Source: a virus | Strand: one strand, 5' to 3' | Length of the DNA stretch: 64,000 bases | Virus record (IMG/VR): IMGVR_UViG_3300020180_000015 | Location: 19,552-83,551 of that record | Made by a program: the position numbers and the translations under genes | In this document: positions 39,029-47,800 of the stretch, piece after piece | Layout of the letters: every line of letters begins with the position of its first letter | Numbering within the stretch: position 1 is the first letter of the stretch | Notes under the pieces: generated by a model | The model's input: only the letters and a program-made list of their open reading frames with translations | The model's database searches: none | Told to the model about the DNA's origin: nothing

Positions 39029-39475
39029 ATGAACAGTCGGCAAAAAGTGGTAATCAAAGCGGCGATCAAGCGGGGCGTGCCGCGCACGAAAGACATCACC
39101 AGCGGAATACAAGAGGGCGTCGGCTCGTTGATGAGACAGGTTAGTCGCGCATCCGAACAGGGCGGTAATCCTAATTCCCCGGCGACAGATGTTTACAACG
39201 CTGCCGATCTCTACAAATTGGCGCAGGGATCGCGGTCATTACTCATGCGAGTACAGAACCTCCCCGATGGGTTTCTCAAGGACAAGGTAGGCGGCTCTTT
39301 AAACAGAGCAAACGCCGGTTTGAATAAGCTGAGTGCCAAGCTCGGACAGCGAACTGCGGGCGAGGCGAGATGGCAGTTACAAAGTATCAGCTTGACTCTT
39401 GAGGATGCCGATAAATGGCTGGCTAATCACCGCGTTATAATTGAACGGCGGCGGCTAACCAATGTTACTTCTTGA
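39029..39475 (+). CDS. cassette protein C, 148 aa
   Basis: It begins MNSRQKVVIKAAIKRGV like A and B, then diverges completely (RTKDITSGIQEGVGSLMRQ, LYKLAQGSRSLLMRVQNLP). It ends with LTNVTS encoded by the shared 3' end, CTAACCAATGTTACTTCTTG. Conserved ends with a swapped centre suggest recombination between cassettes. The leader hairpin is followed by eight G. A terminator follows. Confidence 0.65.
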   Translation: MNSRQKVVIKAAIKRGVPRTKDITSGIQEGVGSLMRQVSRASEQGGNPNSPATDVYNAADLYKLAQGSRSLLMRVQNLPDGFLKDKVGGSLNRANAGLNKLSAKLGQRTAGEARWQLQSISLTLEDADKWLANHRVIIERRRLTNVTS

Positions 39476-39489
39476 TGCGCCGCTAACCC

Positions 39490-39513
39490 AACACCCCGCA
39501 CGGGGTGTTTTTT
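39490..39513 (+). terminator. rho-independent terminator after cassette C
   Basis: AACACCCCG-CA-CGGGGTGTT with TTTTTT. Confidence 0.85.
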
Positions 39514-39523
39514 GTTCCCCAGC

Positions 39524-39556
39524 GTGTCTTGCTGCGAGTGCCGCGTTGCGTAGACT
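39524..39556 (+). promoter_or_regulatory. late-type promoter-like element 5
   Basis: GTGTCTTGCTG ... TAGACT (39551-39556), 27 bases from GTG, one shorter than most copies. Confidence 0.5.
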
Positions 39557-39590
39557 GTAGGTATATTCAGCGTACAGGAGAAAACGGAAC

Positions 39591-39818
39591 ATGGTTCGCG
39601 TACCCGATGAAGACCTGATCCCTACCACACCCGATGACGAAGATACCCGTGATCCAGAAGCGCCGCCTGTCGAGGATCGAATCGGCATTACGGTGACGCT
39701 GGATGATGACCCTGATTTTGACGACGCCGCCGGATTCGAGGTGTCCTCCGGTTGGGTGACTACCCGTGAGCCGATGCGCGACCCTATGGTGACCGAATTT
39801 GATGGCGTGCCGTTCTAA
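39591..39818 (+). CDS. small acidic protein, 75 aa
   Basis: Very acidic (PDEDLIPTTPDDEDTRDPEAPP ... DDDPDFDDAAGFE). It starts at ATG 39591 behind AGGAG. Position between tail tube and chaperones suggests an assembly helper; unrecognised. Confidence 0.6.
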   Translation: MVRVPDEDLIPTTPDDEDTRDPEAPPVEDRIGITVTLDDDPDFDDAAGFEVSSGWVTTREPMRDPMVTEFDGVPF

Positions 39819-39826
39819 GTATCGGC

Positions 39827-39860
39827 GTGTCTGTTCAGTCACTTAGCATCCTGCTACATT
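39827..39860 (+). promoter_or_regulatory. late-type promoter-like element 6, in a terminator loop
   Basis: GTGTCTGTTC-N18-TACATT (39855-39860). The hexamer lies in the loop of the terminator at 39847-39878. Confidence 0.6.
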
Positions 39861-39878
39861 GTAAGCAGGATGTTTTTT
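39847..39878 (+). terminator. rho-independent terminator
   Basis: CATCCTGCT-ACATTGTA-AGCAGGATG then TTTTTT. Confidence 0.85.
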
Positions 39879-39901
39879 GTTTACGGGGGGGGGCAGAGAC
39901 A

Positions 39902-40414
39902 ATGGTAGGTACGAATCGGGTTTCATTCCTATACGACATGATCAGCGCAGATGTTTTCCGCAGCCGAACATATTCGCTCGACGAGCGAGTCCTAGTAACC
40001 GAGGCGGCGATCACTGCCATCGTCGGCAAAGAGGACGGCTACCACTACGCGCTGTCCGAATGCGTCACTTACACGAAGGATTTAACCTTCGCGTGGATCG
40101 ACGGCGTCCCCGACGAGTTCCGGGCATTTGAAGAGTTCTGGGCGCTGTACAAACGCGGCGTCGCAGTTGACGTGTGGTTTCCCTTCTACGCGGAGCAGGT
40201 CGACAACATCGTATTGATCGGGCAGCGCGAACAAACCCGCATCGAACCGACAGTTCCCGGCGACGAGCAGTCCGCAGTCAGTCATTCTTCTTTGCCGCGT
40301 GTGATGGGATGGCACGGCGCACTTGCCGCCGGGATGAAAACGTGGTCGCCGCCGACAGCGTGGAAGCTGTTTAGCGAACTGCCGGAGGATCAGCGCAGAG
40401 ACCCTTTGGAATAA
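39902..40414 (+). CDS. tail assembly chaperone (gpG-like), 170 aa
   Basis: Placed before the tape measure, like lambda gpG. The ATG 39902 follows a run of nine G. The end of the frame contains the slippery heptamer CCCTTTG at 40402-40408 two codons before TAA, so part of the translation would shift -1 and continue into the next frame, giving a gpGT-like fusion. The protein is alpha/beta (YHYALSECVTYTKDLTFAWI, GVAVDVWFPFYAEQVDNIV). The role is inferred from position and frameshift. Confidence 0.7.
   Translation: MVGTNRVSFLYDMISADVFRSRTYSLDERVLVTEAAITAIVGKEDGYHYALSECVTYTKDLTFAWIDGVPDEFRAFEEFWALYKRGVAVDVWFPFYAEQVDNIVLIGQREQTRIEPTVPGDEQSAVSHSSLPRVMGWHGALAAGMKTWSPPTAWKLFSELPEDQRRDPLE
40402..40408 (+). 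other. -1 programmed frameshift site (CCCTTTG)
   Basis: In frame, GAC CCT TTG GAA TAA contains C-CCT-TTG, the X-XXY-YYZ form. Slipping back one base continues as GGA ATA AAG GAG CAT and is open to 40728. AAGGAG 5 bases later could act as a stimulating internal Shine-Dalgarno. Confidence 0.7.
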
Positions 40415-40443
40415 AGGAGCATTGGCGAGTCCGGTTCGAATTC

Positions 40444-40728
40444 GTGGACTTGATCCGCCGCTCCGTCGTACAGAAAGATAACGGCAGGGTATTCGGCATC
40501 GGCAGCGACTGGAGACCAGACAGCCCACCCGCCAAGGCATATAAGGCGTGGGCAATCTGGCGATCTTCGGGGAAAACGCGCTACCCCACCCCGGAGGAGG
40601 TCGATGCGTTGCCCGACGACTGGATCAGTGATATTCACTTGATCGAGCAGATCGCCGAGTGGATCGGCAATAATTCGGCGCAGATGCAGTCGTTCAATAA
40701 TGATGCAAACAAAAATCCCGCCGAGTAA
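40444..40728 (+). CDS. tail assembly chaperone, T-part of the frameshift fusion
   Basis: The frame is open from the slippery site (40402) to 40728 with no good separate start: the first candidate GTG is at 40444, 25 bases after any Shine-Dalgarno. So it is probably made only as the C-terminal part of a -1 frameshift product with the preceding gene. It contains WAIWRSSGKTRYPTPEEVDALP and WISDIHLIEQIAEW. In lambda the T part links the tape measure to tube subunits. Confidence 0.65.
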   Translation: MDLIRRSVVQKDNGRVFGIGSDWRPDSPPAKAYKAWAIWRSSGKTRYPTPEEVDALPDDWISDIHLIEQIAEWIGNNSAQMQSFNNDANKNPAE

Positions 40729-40744
40729 CGCCGCATCGGATTCC

Positions 40745-40754
40745 ATGTTACACT
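40745..40754 (+). promoter_or_regulatory. extended -10 promoter
   Basis: TGTTACACT (TGN plus TACACT) lies about 20 bases before the membrane-protein gene at 40775; no good -35 is seen. Confidence 0.35.
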
Positions 40755-40774
40755 TTACCGAAAAAGGGTGTAGC

Positions 40775-41116
40775 ATGGATGCAGAGACAAAAGACCAGTT
40801 GTCGGCAGCAAAACTCCTGATTGCTCGTAAAGACTACCGCAAAGCGCGTCTCGTTCTTGAGGATGTCGATGATCCCATTGCCGACAAGTGGCTCGACAAA
40901 CTAGACCTGATCGCGCCGGAACGCCGCTCGATCTTCCTCGGTTGGACTCCGGCGTTCACCGCGTTCGTGATCGGCATGATCATCGTGGCGGTTATTGTTG
41001 CCGTCGTCGCACTCAACACTGCGACTGCTGGTAGTCGTGCGATCCGAGAGAACGCCTGTAGTGATCGCTATGATCGATACTCCGCCGAATGGCAAAACTG
41101 CACACGTGGGTACTAG
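40775..41116 (+). CDS. small single-span membrane protein, 113 aa
   Basis: The ATG 40775 follows GGGTG. A soluble helical N-terminus (KDQLSAAKLLIARKDYRKARLVLED) is followed by one long hydrophobic helix (residues about 60-85, FTAFVIGMIIVAVIVAVVAL) and a short tail with two Cys. It is inserted between tail chaperones and tape measure, an unusual place for a membrane protein. Function unknown. Confidence 0.6.
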   Translation: MDAETKDQLSAAKLLIARKDYRKARLVLEDVDDPIADKWLDKLDLIAPERRSIFLGWTPAFTAFVIGMIIVAVIVAVVALNTATAGSRAIRENACSDRYDRYSAEWQNCTRGY

Positions 41117-41120
41117 TACC

Positions 41121-41154
41121 GTGTCTGTTTTTTAAATCCTAAATCGAATAAGCT
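41121..41154 (+). promoter_or_regulatory. late-type promoter-like element 7
   Basis: GTGTCTGTTT-N18-TAAGCT (41149-41154), 28 bases, before the tape measure gene. Confidence 0.55.
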
Positions 41155-41170
41155 ATAAATGTCTACGCGA

Positions 41171-41207
41171 CAGCCCCGACACGAAATATCGTGTCGGGGC
41201 TGTTTTT
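41171..41207 (+). terminator. rho-independent terminator before tape measure
   Basis: CAGCCCCGACACGA-AATA-TCGTGTCGGGGCTG then TTTTT. It lies downstream of the promoter-like element, so transcripts from that element would meet it unless antitermination occurs. Confidence 0.9.
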
Positions 41208-41223
41208 ATTTGGAGATCATGAC

Positions 41224-43767
41224 TTGAGCGGCGTTTCGGTTTGGGAACTCAAAGCGACAGGTGGCGAGGCTACCGCAAAGACTCTTTCCGGGATCGGAAA
41301 AGAGTTAGTTGGCGTTTCCAAAGTCACCGCCAACCTCAAGAAAGGTGGCGGTGTTTCTGCGGCGCTTGGCGACGCCAAGAACATGTCGGCAGCGAAAAAA
41401 CTCCAGTCGCAATTGACAGCCGAGATCACAAAGCAGAAACAAGCCTACGCCGAGCTTCAAAAATCAATTGACGCTTCCGACAACATAAAAACATGGCGTC
41501 AATTAAAGGTTGAGGCGTCGGATGCCCGTGACGGCATCACTTCTCTCGAAAAAGAACTCGAAACTGTTCAAAAGCGTCTACGCGGCATCCGCGTTGACTC
41601 GGAAGATGCATTTGACAATTTCGGCGGCGGCAGCGCGGGGATGGCATTCACGTCCGGCGCGAGAACCATCGGGCAGGCAGTCGGCGGATCATCCTTCGAT
41701 GGTGCTGGCGCCAAGATCGCAGCATCGGCGAATAGCGTCGCCGAGTTTGCCGATAACGCCAGTCAGTTAAAAGAAACACTCCAGTCCCTCGCCCCGGTTG
41801 TTACTGAAACTGTAGCTTCTTTCCGACCCCTCGGCACTGGCTTAAAAGGCGTTTTTGACGGTTTGAAGGCTGGCACGGCGGGACTCGCAGCATCGCTAAC
41901 AGTTGTCGGCGTGGCGGCGGTTGGTATCACCATCGCGCTCGTCGCCGTCAGTAAGATTTTTGAAGCGCTACAGGCATCCACTGATCGTGCGCGGGTAGCA
42001 ACAGAGCAATACATCGAAGCCAGCCGCACGGCAATGGAACTTGACCTCCAGATTAATGCGTTGATCGCAGCGGGCGATGCCGAGTCATTGAGGCAGCAGA
42101 TCGCCGAGCAAACGGCGCAAAGGGCGGGCTTTCAGGCTTTAATCGATGACTACAATGTAATAATTGGAATGATCGATCAAGCATATGCGAATTCCAGTAA
42201 TTGGACTGATCGTAATGAACTCGCCGAGTCCGGCAGGTTGATACGCGAAGATCTCGCTGCGACAGAGCAGCAATTCCGTGCAGTCTCCGCAACATTAAAC
42301 ACGCTTCAGTTTTCGTACCCCAATGCACAGCGTGCCGAGATAGCACGCGCTGCGGCGGAGCGGGTCACGGACGCTGAATCGGAGTTAACGCAGACTCGGT
42401 TGCAAGCACGCGACTCGACGATCCAGTTTGCCAAGTCGCTGCAAGAATTCACCGAGAACGTTACCTACGAGCGCGGCAAACTTCTCGCCGAACGTGAACG
42501 AGAGGACACGCGCTCCACGCGCGATCATCTGCGCGATCTTGCGCGACTCAACAGCGATGGCGCAAAAGCCATCGCTGGGATCAACCGCGAGTACTGGAAG
42601 TCACTCGCCGGAATCGCAAAGGAAGAACTAAAAGCCCAAGCTAACGCGCTTAAAGAGTTCGGCAAGTCAAACATCAAGATCGAGTTCGACTACAATCGTT
42701 CGGTTGTCCGCGCATACGAACAGCGGAACAAGAACCTCGCCAAAGAGCAAAGACGCGCTGACAAGGAGGCGCTGCGGCAAAAGGAAGACCTCAACGATAC
42801 GCTCTTCGATGCCGAACTCGACAACAACGTCATCTCCTTCCTACAAGCGAAGCGGGACGCCGACAAGCAAGCGAAGCGGGACGCTGAGGACAAAGCTGAA
42901 TCGGCGGCGGAGGAGCGCGAGGCATTCCAAGAGAACCTCGACGATCTGCGGACTCAGCGCGATGAGGCACGCGCCGACCTACTTACATCGTTTCGAGAGG
43001 AAGCGGCGGATCGGCGTGAAGCACTGACGGAGCGTCTCGGCGAGGAACGCGAAAGCTACATGGCGCGGCTCACCGAGCAACGACAGTCGAACTCCGAAGC
43101 ACGCGCCGAAGCACGGGCGGCATACACGTCACAGCGTGCCGACCTGATCGAGCAACGGCAGTGGGAAGATGTCCAAACCGCCGAGGCGAATCGGCGGCAG
43201 CTTGAGCAAATGACCAGCGCACACGAGGAGCAGCTTGCCGAACTCGGCGCACGAGAAGCCAATCTACTGCGCGTCATTGAAACAGGCGGCGAATGGCAGA
43301 TCGCCGAAATCACCTACCAGCAACTGGAAATGGTCGAGGTGTATCGGCGCGGCGGCATGTTGGCGGCGGCGGCGGCACGCGATGCACTCGCTGGTAGTCG
43401 TGGCACACTGCCGCGCACGGGCGCAGGTAGCGGCGGGATGCGCGGCAGACGGGGGGATGAGATTGCGTTCCCCGGTCGCCCCGGTGTATTTGCCGACAGC
43501 GGCGGCGTGTTCAATCGTCCTACGTTCGCGCTACTGGGGGAGCGCCGTCCTGAAGCCGTGATCCCATTATCGCCGTCGGGCGGGTTGGCGAACGACGTGA
43601 TGCGGTTGCTCGGCGGGGTAGGGCAGCGCATGTCTTTTGATTTCAGCGGCATGTCCATTGGCAGCGGCGTCTCAGAAGAGACGATTAAATACAACCTTCA
43701 GCTATTGGCACACACGATAGTTAAAGCGATCAGTGACTCCCGGCAGGGTGTGCCGTTCAAATACTAA
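41224..43767 (+). CDS. tail tape measure protein, 847 aa
   Basis: Sets tail length. The start is TTG 41224 after GGAGAT; the earlier GTG lies in the terminator. Long coiled-coil stretches (residues about 50-120, 400-700: KLLAEREREDTRSTRDHLRD, EEAADRREALTERLGEE) flank a hydrophobic region near 225-265 (LAASLTVVGVAAVGITIALVA), the usual membrane-active part. A Gly-rich segment and a C-terminal structured end (PTFALLGERRPEAVIPL) follow. The last motif is common at the C-terminus of tape measures. Confidence 0.85.
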   Translation: MSGVSVWELKATGGEATAKTLSGIGKELVGVSKVTANLKKGGGVSAALGDAKNMSAAKKLQSQLTAEITKQKQAYAELQKSIDASDNIKTWRQLKVEASDARDGITSLEKELETVQKRLRGIRVDSEDAFDNFGGGSAGMAFTSGARTIGQAVGGSSFDGAGAKIAASANSVAEFADNASQLKETLQSLAPVVTETVASFRPLGTGLKGVFDGLKAGTAGLAASLTVVGVAAVGITIALVAVSKIFEALQASTDRARVATEQYIEASRTAMELDLQINALIAAGDAESLRQQIAEQTAQRAGFQALIDDYNVIIGMIDQAYANSSNWTDRNELAESGRLIREDLAATEQQFRAVSATLNTLQFSYPNAQRAEIARAAAERVTDAESELTQTRLQARDSTIQFAKSLQEFTENVTYERGKLLAEREREDTRSTRDHLRDLARLNSDGAKAIAGINREYWKSLAGIAKEELKAQANALKEFGKSNIKIEFDYNRSVVRAYEQRNKNLAKEQRRADKEALRQKEDLNDTLFDAELDNNVISFLQAKRDADKQAKRDAEDKAESAAEEREAFQENLDDLRTQRDEARADLLTSFREEAADRREALTERLGEERESYMARLTEQRQSNSEARAEARAAYTSQRADLIEQRQWEDVQTAEANRRQLEQMTSAHEEQLAELGAREANLLRVIETGGEWQIAEITYQQLEMVEVYRRGGMLAAAAARDALAGSRGTLPRTGAGSGGMRGRRGDEIAFPGRPGVFADSGGVFNRPTFALLGERRPEAVIPLSPSGGLANDVMRLLGGVGQRMSFDFSGMSIGSGVSEETIKYNLQLLAHTIVKAISDSRQGVPFKY

Positions 43768-43796
43768 CAACTTGACGGCGCCGCAAGCCATTCGGC

Positions 43797-43830
43797 GTGT
43801 CTGTTCAAACCCAAAGCCTCCGCGTACTCT
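43797..43830 (+). promoter_or_regulatory. late-type promoter-like element 8, in a terminator loop
   Basis: GTGTCTGTTC-N18-TACTCT (43825-43830); hexamer in the loop of the 43814-43850 terminator. The right arm of that hairpin holds the GGAGG of the next gene. Confidence 0.6.
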
Positions 43831-43850
43831 GAAGTAAACGGAGGCTTTTT
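43814..43850 (+). terminator. terminator whose stem holds the next gene's ribosome site
   Basis: AAGCCTCCG ... CGGAGGCTT then TTT. The GGAGG in the right arm lies 8 bases before ATG 43853. Confidence 0.8.
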
Positions 43851-43852
43851 GT

Positions 43853-44320
43853 ATGCCTGATACAGGATGGCTTTGGGCACCGACTCATATCAGTGCGACG
43901 ACGCTAGTCGGCACATCAACAAACGACATCGGCAACTATACGCGACAGTCGGATATGTCCGTCGGTAGGGATTGGCTACGCCCCGGCAACGCGGCGGACT
44001 TGATCGATGACGACGGCGAGGTTGTCGACGGCACGAACGGGTATCGGTTCGGTTACGGCGGGGCGGCGATCAAGTGGTCGCTTCACCTGCTCACGCCGAA
44101 GATGGTCGCGTATGTCTTAAGCACAAACTTTCCCGGCGGCGTGTGGTCACACCCTGCAACGATTGCCGTGCCGTTCAGTCGATCCATCGGCGCATCGGCT
44201 AAGTATTACCAGTGCATCGCCACACGCACAAAGTTCAGCGAAGCCGAACTCGTGGCGGGCGGTTTGGATGCGTGGGTTATCGAATTTAGCGACGTGGGTG
44301 AGATCGCAGCGCCGCCATAA
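43853..44320 (+). CDS. distal tail-associated protein, 155 aa
   Basis: Follows the tape measure, where siphovirus distal tail or hub-adaptor proteins lie. Beta-rich (YRFGYGGAAIKWSLHLLTPK, YYQCIATRTKFSEAEL). The ribosome site lies in a terminator stem. The Dit-like role is inferred from gene order alone. Confidence 0.55.
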   Translation: MPDTGWLWAPTHISATTLVGTSTNDIGNYTRQSDMSVGRDWLRPGNAADLIDDDGEVVDGTNGYRFGYGGAAIKWSLHLLTPKMVAYVLSTNFPGGVWSHPATIAVPFSRSIGASAKYYQCIATRTKFSEAELVAGGLDAWVIEFSDVGEIAAPP

Positions 44321-44373
44321 GCAGTTCTTATGTCGGGACGGCTGATTAAATTGGCGATTCTAGGGGGGTGATT

Positions 44374-44817
44374 ATGGAACAGGGCATCACAGACGCACTT
44401 CGACACGCAGCGGCGAATTTCAGGCGGGTACTGCCGCAGCACGGGCTATTTCCGGCGCTCACCACACTCCTAGAAACTCTGCGACTCTACCAACGCACCG
44501 CCATAATCGCCGTTGTCGATGTCGATGTCGAGACAACAGATCAGGCGGCGATGGAGATCGAGCAGCGCGTTCGGATGCTGGTTAGCGCGGCGGCACTCCT
44601 GCTACCAGAACCTCTGACCTCGTCCTTTATCACATACAACCTCGCCGACGACTGCGTGATTGTGATCGCCGAACAAAAGAGCCGATGCAAGGTCGCAGCG
44701 TTTTATTTCAGTGCCTACTCAATCAAGGGACAGTGCGATGCCGACGCCGCGAAGTTGATCGGGCGGCGGCTGTTCAAGATGCTCTACGGTGAAACAGAGG
44801 TTGCGAGTCTAAACTGA
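44374..44817 (+). CDS. hypothetical tail protein, 147 aa
   Basis: ATG 44374 behind GGGGGGTG. Alpha/beta protein with helices FPALTTLLETLRLYQRT and a segment IAEQKSRCKVAAFYFSAY. It overlaps the hub gene by one base. Unrecognised; tail role by position. Confidence 0.55.
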   Translation: MEQGITDALRHAAANFRRVLPQHGLFPALTTLLETLRLYQRTAIIAVVDVDVETTDQAAMEIEQRVRMLVSAAALLLPEPLTSSFITYNLADDCVIVIAEQKSRCKVAAFYFSAYSIKGQCDADAAKLIGRRLFKMLYGETEVASLN

Positions 44818-47800
44818 TGACTTATGTCGTAGACAGTACCAATTTAGCGCGGCTACGTGCGGCGTCCCACTCCTCGCCGATCTCTGATCTGTTGGCATGG
44901 CCACTCCGAATCGTCGCAACGGCGCTCGTCAATCAGGCGTCCTTTGCCTACCCCCTAGCGCATTTCACTGTCGACAACACATCGGCGGGGTGGGGTGATA
45001 TTCGCGTCGGGCAGATGGCGCGGGTCACCAGCGGATCAAACGTCGTCACTACAGGGATCGTCCGTAAAGCGGCGACTTCAAATACCCTGTACATTTCGGC
45101 AATGGGGCGCGGAGACCCCGGTACGGCGCAGTCAATTCACCGCGACCTCGCCGATAACCAGACGGTAACGGTTTATGATTACCTGCCGATCTGGACGCTG
45201 TTCTCGCGCATCTCCGGCGGCATATTCTACAAGCGGCACGACGAAGCCTACACGGATCAAGGCACCAGCCCTGCGCCCGTGTGTAACATCGGTGCGTGGC
45301 GGCACGCTCGATCCGTATCCGGCGTCGCGCAGTTTGCGTTCACGGCGGCGGCGGCGTTTGCGTGGGCGGGGAAAACGATCACGAATTATCTGTGGACACT
45401 GCCGAGCGGCGGCACGCTGATCAGCGGCACGTTGATCAGCGTCGCTTGTACGATTGAACTCCCTGAAGGGTTTCACCTGATCCACTGTCTCGTTACGGAC
45501 TCCGGCGGCAAGACGCGCTCGGCGACCCGTCCGATCTGGGTGACGGCATGGGATGACAGCGCCTCCGCGCCGATCTCGCACCAACGGGCAGTGAAGCAGG
45601 GCAGTGATCGGCAGGACTTGACCGGGCGCGGCGTCAGTTTTGAAATCTCCGGCGATCATGACATCTTGCAGTCGGTGATCTACGATGGCGGCGCGGTGAT
45701 GACAGTGGATCGTGCGACGCATGGCAGTAACGTGCTTGACGATGGGGTGTACATCAACCAGTACGTCGGCTTCGGCAGTGTCACCAGTCGGCGCGGCAAT
45801 CTGGAAGTTACGACCCTGAGCTATGAAACGAAGTCGCTCGTCGGCACGCTGGCGGATGTGCCGAACTCACCGCAGGCGATCATCGAAACAGCATCCCCCG
45901 GCAATTGGACTGAAGTGAGTCAAGGACTTGCTGATCCGAACTTTGTCGCATGGTATCTACTAGAGTATCACTGCCCGAACGCACTCACGCTGTTTGACTT
46001 CAACAAACTGCCGGATGCGACCCCGCCGCGCAAAAAGCGATGGGGTATCAACGCTGCGACGCTGGGCGGGCAGCTTGAAGAAGTGGCGAAAATTGCGGCA
46101 GGTGCCAACATCGGTAGCGCGTCGGACGGGTCGATCTTCTTTCATCGCAATCCTAGTGTCGAGGGTGATTCCTACCGCGCAGCAATGGAAACGCGGATTA
46201 CGCTGTCCGTTGGCGGCGGCGATACGCTGGGCGATGTCGAGTATCCGGTCAATTACCGTCCGACAGTCGGGCAGTTGAAACTCTCCGGTTTTACCGTCGA
46301 CAGCGGCACGGATGAGACAGATGCCTTCGTCGTCATCGCACACGATGTAACTCAGGGGCAGGGTGCGGGCAAGCAGGAGGAACCTGCCATCGTCGTCACC
46401 AGTCTTACCGACCTGAGAGAGCGAGTCGGCAGGTTGATCGCTATTTACAATAATCCAACGCCGGAGATCACGCTGTTGCTCAACCGGAACATGGACATCT
46501 TTGATCCGGCACGGCATTACGGAACATGGGTTAGTCTTGTGGTCCCGGCACGCTATGATCCGCGTGGCGAAGGCTTGACAATCCGCTGCTCGGTGAAGGC
46601 AGTTGAACGTGAATGGCGGGATCGGGAAGGCGGCGCGGCGAATAAACACATCCGTGTAACGTTGGTCCCAGAAACGGATGGGAAACCCGGTGTGGACATC
46701 ACTCCAGTGCGCGGCGCAGGTGAGAACGTGCCGAATGATCCAGACATTATTCCGCCAGACGATGACTGGCTCAACGTTGCATGGGCGGCAGATGATCAGG
46801 GGGGACTCGGCGGCACGGCAAACTGGCGTGACGCTTCCCCGCGCTGGCGCTCGATCAAAGGCAGCATCACAGGCACTGTCACCGATATGGCACTCGATTG
46901 GCACTCGCCCCTGCCGCGCTCCGGTTGGCGCTTCGGCGAACTTGGTGCGTGGTGCGTGTCAGTCAACGGCACGGCGCTCAAGGTCTGGTACTCGGACGAT
47001 ATTCTGCCGCGCGGGGTCGGGTGGACGGAGTCGGCGTCGATTACGATGACTGACTCAACCGTGCTGACATCGGCACGGATCGTTGCCAGCGAAAAGACCG
47101 ACGGGATCGTGTGGGCATTCTGGAGGACACGCACCGGGTCATGGTTCATTCGTACCAGTAACGGCGGCGGGACGTGGACAGCGGCGACGCTGATCGGACT
47201 GTCCTTCAGTGACTCCACGAACGACGATGCACCGCTGGGCGCGTGTATCGAGGGCGATTACGTGTTCGCCTGCGGGTATACAGGCGGCAAGTACAATCCT
47301 TATTGGGCGGCGGCATCCGTTGGCACGTTCACGCTTGCCACGACCCTCTCTGTGGTAAGCGGGAAGTATGCCGATCACCCCATTGCGTCGATCACCCGTG
47401 CAACCGATGAGGTGGTGTATATGAGCCGCGATGCGAATGCCGTCTCGGTGACGCAGACTTACGCCGCCACTGGATCAACTGCTGCGACGCTGGAGAGTTT
47501 TACCTTCGATCCGTTTGGGGCGTTCGCGTGGCCGTTCGGGCATGGGGCTGCCGCGCCGACGATCTTTGGGGTCGACGTATCCTATGCAGTCGATACCTAT
47601 TTATGCTCAATGGAGTTGAGGTACGCGCTCGGCGATCAGGCATGGCATGTCACCTCACTCGCAGCGACGTTTGAATTGCAAGACTGGAACAACAACAGCG
47701 GCGTAGGGCAGGGCATGTCATACACCGTTGATCTGCTCGACGCCGACGATAACGTGCTGCATACGCACAGCGACTCGTTCGGGTATCTACGCCCGAACTC

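Noticed and set aside
45960-46904. 314-aa minus-strand frame opposite the tail hub gene
   Set aside because: It lies wholly inside a well-supported plus-strand gene, has no ribosome site and no recognisable domain; a shadow of GC-rich codons.
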